From the NCBI GenBank assembly GCA_016839345.1, contig JAEOUL010000172.1, positions 1-9,419 of the forward strand: 9,419 nt of DNA, written 5' to 3'. Shown here piece after piece: positions 6,532 through 9,419 of the stretch. A program made the position numbers and the translations under genes. Numbering within the stretch: the stretch's first letter is position 1; each line of letters opens with the position of its first letter. The notes below the pieces were generated by a model. The model did not search any database. It was not told where the DNA came from and saw nothing but the letters and a program-made list of their open reading frames with translations. This DNA comes from Candidatus Thorarchaeota archaeon (lineage in GTDB: Archaea; Asgardarchaeota; Thorarchaeia; Thorarchaeales; Thorarchaeaceae).

Positions 6532-8136
6532 ATGACCACACCTGACGACGACTATAGAATTCACAGGGAGATAGTGGATGCACTACTCAGTTCAAGTGAA
6601 CCTCTTAGTCGGAAGGTGATAAATCGTACAAAGAATAAGGTCTGTGCCAAATATAGACGCGCAAAGACTCCTACAAACGCTGACATTCTGCAAGCAACCA
6701 TTCCTGAAGAAGCTGAAATCCTTAGACCCTTCCTCCAGAAACGTCCTGTTCGTACTGTTTCAGGTGTTGCTGTAGTAGCCACAATGACAACCCCACATGA
6801 ATGCCCCCATGGAAAATGCGCGTATTGCCCGGGTGGTCCTGATCTTGGAGTTCCGCAGAGCTACACAGGTCACGAGCCCGCTACCATGAGAGGTATTCAA
6901 AACGATTTCGACCCATACCGCCAAGTAGAGAGCCGTCTCAAACAATTGGATACAATTGGACATAGTATAAACAAGGTCGAACTAATTGTGATGGGTGGGG
7001 ATTGGTGTTCTAAACCTGCAGAATATCAGGAATTCTTTGTCAAAGGCTGTCTTGATGCCATGAACAGGTCTATCAGCAGCGATCTAAAAATGGCAAAGGA
7101 AAGAAATGAGAAAGCCGAAGTGCGTAATGTTGGATTGACATTTGAAACCCGTCCTGATTGGGTCACTCAAGAAAGTATAGACCACATGCTCGATATGGGT
7201 GCCACACGAGTAGAAATAGGAGTCCAAACACTCTCTGATGAAGTCTTACAGAAAGTAGAGAGGGGTCATGGTGTTTTTGAAACAGCACAGGCGTCAAAGA
7301 TGTTACGTGACAGTGGTCTCAAGGTCTGTTATCACATTATGCCAGGTCTTCCTAGATCAACCCCCGAGAGTGACCTAGAAACCTTTGACTTATTATTTAC
7401 AAATGCACGATTTCGTCCAGATATGCTGAAGATCTACCCTACCATAGTTGTGAAGAACACAAAACTATACGACTGGTGGAAAGCTGGTGAGTATAATCCC
7501 TACACAACTGACCAAATAGTAGAACTAGTTTCGGAAGCAATCAGCAGAATGCCTGAATATGTCCGAATCCAGAGAATGCAACGCGACATTCCTCTTCATC
7601 AGATAGAGGCTGGTCTTGACAAGGGCAATCTCCGGGAATTAGTTCACAGAAAGATGTTGTCTGAAGGTCTGAGAAATCCAACAATCAGATTCAGAGAGAT
7701 TGGTCACTTCAACATGAGGTCTTCGCAAAAGGTAGATGTTGACAGAATCAAACTAGTTCGTCGAAACTACAATGCATCTGACGGCAAGGAAGCTTTCCTC
7801 TCCTTCGAGATACCTGAGCTTGATATAATACTTGCATTTCTGCGTCTTAGATTACCAAGTGATGACGCTCATAGATCTGAGATACGAGAAAAACCATGCA
7901 CACTGATTCGCGAACTAAGAGTGTATGGTCCCGTAGTTGAAATCGGTGAAAGGGACCCACAAGCATGGCAGCATCTTGGTCTAGGAGAGAAATTACTCGA
8001 AACTGCTGAACAGATCAGTAAGAATGAGTTTGGAGTTGATCGCATATTGGTCAATAGCGGTATCGGTGTGAAAGAATACTACAGAAATCTTGGATTCAGA
8101 GATTTTGGTCCTTTCCTCTCAAAAGATCTAGGATAA
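6532..8136 (+). CDS. elp3: Elp3-family tRNA uridine(34) acetyltransferase / radical SAM enzyme
   Basis: Catalytic enzyme that builds the carboxymethyl group at C5 of wobble uridine 34 in tRNA from acetyl-CoA; archaea carry Elp3 without the other Elongator subunits. Of 534 residues, about 75-330 form the radical SAM domain with HECPHGKCAYCPGG (89-102), giving the [4Fe-4S] cysteines 91, 96 and 99. MGGDW (154-158), GLTFETRPDW (201-210), RVEIGVQ (226-232) and YHIMPGLP (267-274) follow. RIQRMQRDIP (345-354) and GNLREL (365-370) lead to the linker that in many homologues binds zinc. The C-terminal GNAT domain (about 415-534) shows ELRVYG (461-466), the acetyl-CoA loop QHLGLG (480-485, QxxGxG) and GVKEYYRNLGF (512-522). 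The linker cysteines seem replaced (see findings). The start was chosen from the promoter position; a TTG at 6517 would add five residues. Confidence 0.96.
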   Translation: MTTPDDDYRIHREIVDALLSSSEPLSRKVINRTKNKVCAKYRRAKTPTNADILQATIPEEAEILRPFLQKRPVRTVSGVAVVATMTTPHECPHGKCAYCPGGPDLGVPQSYTGHEPATMRGIQNDFDPYRQVESRLKQLDTIGHSINKVELIVMGGDWCSKPAEYQEFFVKGCLDAMNRSISSDLKMAKERNEKAEVRNVGLTFETRPDWVTQESIDHMLDMGATRVEIGVQTLSDEVLQKVERGHGVFETAQASKMLRDSGLKVCYHIMPGLPRSTPESDLETFDLLFTNARFRPDMLKIYPTIVVKNTKLYDWWKAGEYNPYTTDQIVELVSEAISRMPEYVRIQRMQRDIPLHQIEAGLDKGNLRELVHRKMLSEGLRNPTIRFREIGHFNMRSSQKVDVDRIKLVRRNYNASDGKEAFLSFEIPELDIILAFLRLRLPSDDAHRSEIREKPCTLIRELRVYGPVVEIGERDPQAWQHLGLGEKLLETAEQISKNEFGVDRILVNSGIGVKEYYRNLGFRDFGPFLSKDLG

Positions 8137-8145
8137 GAGGAAGGT

Positions 8146-8224
8146 GGCGAACACACAGGGTCGTGGTAGGAGGGGAGTTTCGTAAATGAGGGCATGTAAC
8201 GAAAAACTAGCCCATGTGTTCGCC
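8146..8224. repeat. 79-base imperfect inverted repeat / possible structured RNA
   Basis: The ends form a perfect 10-bp stem, GGCGAACACA (8146-8155) with TGTGTTCGCC (8215-8224). A 2x1 bulge follows, then three more pairs GGG (8158-8160) with CCC (8211-8213). Inside is a second smaller stem, TTTCGT (8178-8183) with ACGAAA (8199-8204), capped by a 15-base loop. The element lies between the converging elp3 and the gene at 8247-8612, 9 bases after the elp3 stop. It could be a 3'-end processing or termination structure, a small RNA gene on either strand, or a remnant of a small mobile repeat. It has no tRNA landmarks and no clear C/D or H/ACA boxes. On the minus strand a T5 run (8202-8206) could serve as an archaeal terminator for the 8247-8612 gene. 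Confidence 0.6.
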
Positions 8225-8246
8225 TTAATTGTTTGACAGGCATATT

Positions 8247-8612
8247 TCAGTTCACGACGACATATCCGTAGACCTCGTTCATCTTGTTGAATCTTGTATA
8301 CACCTCGTCAGATGCTCTCTGGATATCACCAATCTTGAGAGAATCTCCCATTTTCTCCAAAAACAATCTTCTGAGTCTAGATTGAATATATCTGTCGAGT
8401 TCCAAAACAGTTCTGAAAGTCACTTTCAGATTCGAACTCTCACTATATTCGTAAACCTCTATTCTTGCGTGTCTGTGTGTTCCTTGCTTTTGAAGTCCCT
8501 CCACGAAAGAGAGACCATCCCTAATCTCCTCCCAGCCTACCAGGGTTTTACCAAGAAGAAAATGTAAGCCATCAGGATTAGGTTTGGTTGGCGTGGCAGT
8601 ATCCCTACACAT
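8247..8612 (-). CDS. Hypothetical protein, unrecognised family
   Basis: I cannot assign a family or function. The reading frame encodes 121 residues with ordinary amphipathic composition. Residues 28-42 are probably helix (EEIRDGLSFVEGLQ), HARIEVYEYS (48-57) and NLKVTFRTV (61-69) look like a strand pair, and a long basic helix covers about 70-88 (ELDRYIQSRLRRLFLEKM). A further helix at about 96-113 (DIQRASDEVYTRFNKMNE) precedes a hydrophobic C-terminus YGYVVVN. It is not membrane-like. Coding reality rests on this protein-like pattern; the overlapping plus-strand frame (8229-8567) is serine/leucine/histidine-rich and looks like its shadow. ATG 8612 has only AGGA one base away, too close to act as a normal ribosome binding site, so the start is uncertain. 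An AT-rich box (8642-8651) lies about 34 bases upstream. Confidence 0.6.
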   Translation of the reverse strand: MCRDTATPTKPNPDGLHFLLGKTLVGWEEIRDGLSFVEGLQKQGTHRHARIEVYEYSESSNLKVTFRTVLELDRYIQSRLRRLFLEKMGDSLKIGDIQRASDEVYTRFNKMNEVYGYVVVN

Positions 8613-8704
8613 TTTCCTGTGTTACAGTTTTCTCCAATCGACATAATTATGTATCTCGGATTCTCCGAGCTTGGATCGTTCAAAATGTTAGAACACATGT
8701 ACCA

Positions 8705-8713
8705 AAGATAAAA
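8705..8713 (+). promoter_or_regulatory. Possible TATA box for the thiolase gene
   Basis: AGATAAAAT-like sequence in the divergent gap between the 8247-8612 gene and the thiolase. A start site about 25 bases downstream would leave a leader of roughly 45 bases that includes an AGGTG ribosome binding site at 8769-8773. Confidence 0.35.
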
Positions 8714-8781
8714 TGGGTCGATTAAGAGTACATACAGAAGAAATAAGATTGGGAACTCTGACAGGAAAAGGTGTGAGCGAG

Positions 8782-9419
8782 ATGAAAGATGTTTGGCTAG
8801 TTGATTATGCGCGTACTCCATTTTCAAGGTCACGTCCCCAAAAACCAGAAACCGATGTGTTTGGTGAGATACGGGGAGATGAACTCCTTGCCCGTCTACT
8901 CATGAAATTCTTCGATGGATCCTTGGCGGATAAAGGAATTGAGAAGAAGGATATTGACGAAATTACAGTCGGTGTGGCTTCGGGAGTCCTTGAGAACTGG
9001 ACGTATGGCGGAAAAATACCATCATTCTTGTCTGGATTTCCACATGATGTACCTTCATTGTTTGTTGACCGCCAGTGTGGATCAGCAGGTTCTGGGATGC
9101 ATATTGGCATCATGGAGATAATGACTGGCTTCAGCACAACAGTGCTGTCAACCGGTTTTGAGCATATGACACGAGTGAGGGGACAAGGTGTAGATCCTAA
9201 CCTATCCTTCGGTGACAAGGCCTCTGAGTTTTACAGACCTGACTTGGATGTCCCAACAGTACTCAACATGTTGCAGACTGCGCAGAAACTGTACGAGGAG
9301 GAGGTCCCGACATTTACCAAAGAGGACATGGACAAATTTGGTGTGAGAAGTCACAATTTGACAGTTAAGAATCAGGAGAGTGGATGGTTCAAAGGTGAAA
9401 TCATTCCAATGCAAGGACA
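8782..9419 (+). CDS. Thiolase family protein / acetyl-CoA C-acyltransferase (partial, runs off right edge)
   Basis: Thiolases join or split acyl-CoA units; archaeal members take part in acetoacetyl-CoA formation for mevalonate/isoprenoid synthesis or in fatty-acid breakdown. About 212 residues of a usual 390-400 are visible. They start with the typical thiolase opening VWLVDYARTPFSR (4-16), then GIEKKDIDEITVGVASG (52-68). The nucleophile region VDRQCGSAGSGM (95-106) has Cys99, and LSTGFEHMTRV matches the GGxExMS-type segment. The second catalytic motifs (GHPxG and CxGG near the C-terminus) are outside the window. ATG 8782 has AGGTG 8 bases upstream; GTG 8773 is a possible earlier start three codons up. 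Nothing in the visible half separates biosynthetic from degradative thiolases. Confidence 0.9.
   Translation, partial: MKDVWLVDYARTPFSRSRPQKPETDVFGEIRGDELLARLLMKFFDGSLADKGIEKKDIDEITVGVASGVLENWTYGGKIPSFLSGFPHDVPSLFVDRQCGSAGSGMHIGIMEIMTGFSTTVLSTGFEHMTRVRGQGVDPNLSFGDKASEFYRPDLDVPTVLNMLQTAQKLYEEEVPTFTKEDMDKFGVRSHNLTVKNQESGWFKGEIIPMQG

Noticed and set aside
8146..8224. tRNA or H/ACA guide RNA reading of the 79-base element, because its length and a 7-bp terminal stem look tRNA-like.
   Set aside because: No GTTCRA T-loop, no D-loop GG, no CCA-type end; no ACA or ANA follows the lower stem on either strand, and no C (RTGATGA) or D (CTGA) box is present.
8186..8236. A 16-codon frame inside the inverted repeat (ATG 8186, TGA 8234-8236) with GGAGGGG at 8169-8175 just upstream, like a leader peptide.
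   Set aside because: No gene follows on that strand for about 550 bases and much of the frame is one arm of the hairpin; a chance frame is more likely.
8229..8567. 112-residue plus-strand frame covering the 8247-8612 gene.
   Set aside because: Ser/Leu/His-rich with no coherent structure; the minus-strand frame is more protein-like. Some doubt remains because neither frame has a known family.
8805..9218. 137-residue minus-strand frame over the thiolase.
   Set aside because: Proline/serine-rich antisense shadow of a clear thiolase reading.

Overview
The window carries archaeal core genes. It has a C/D-box sRNP operon (Nop5, fibrillarin), a free-standing ribosomal protein S30e, an archaeal-type Elp3, archaeal RNase HII, and two families known mainly or only from archaea (UPF0216/DUF61 and the MF_00584-type HTH regulator). 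TATA-like boxes sit 25-28 bases upstream of several starts. S30e is a marker of the TACK and Asgard branches and is generally missing from Euryarchaeota. With the moderate base composition and the non-thermophile look of the proteins, this makes an Asgard-type genome (for example Thorarchaeia-like) my best guess, but that is inference and not proof.

Layout. Positions 1-1317 (minus strand) hold the end-of-pathway pyrimidine pair pyrD-pyrK, joined by an ATGA overlap; pyrK runs off the left edge. Diverging from it, 1432-3817 (plus) is a tightly coupled operon of nop5, flpA (fibrillarin) and a UPF0216 protein, followed after about 70 bases by an HTH regulator (3887-4855). The regulator meets rnhB (RNase HII, minus, 4856-5536) stop-to-stop with no spacer. 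Upstream of rnhB on the same strand is a 53-residue ribosomal protein S30e gene (5637-5798). Diverging from S30e are a small helical-repeat protein of unknown function (5908-6486) and elp3 (6532-8136). After elp3 comes a striking 79-base inverted-repeat element (8146-8224), then an unrecognised minus-strand gene (8247-8612). Last is the first half of a thiolase (8782 to the right edge).

How the genes fit together. Most of the window serves RNA maturation and translation. Nop5 and fibrillarin 2'-O-methylate rRNA and tRNA under guide-RNA control, Elp3 modifies wobble uridine of tRNA, S30e is part of the small ribosomal subunit, and RNase HII removes ribonucleotides and RNA/DNA hybrids during replication and repair. 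The pyrDK pair supplies UMP, and the thiolase belongs to acyl-CoA/isoprenoid metabolism.

No stretch above 300 bases lacks a gene; the largest gaps (about 100-170 bases) hold promoters and the inverted-repeat element. I see no tRNA, rRNA, CRISPR array, insertion sequence or phage gene. I do not see an obviously new multi-gene system. The parts most worth a second look are the hairpin element, the two orphan proteins (5908-6486, 8247-8612), the odd PyrD N-terminus, and the apparent leaderless promoters.
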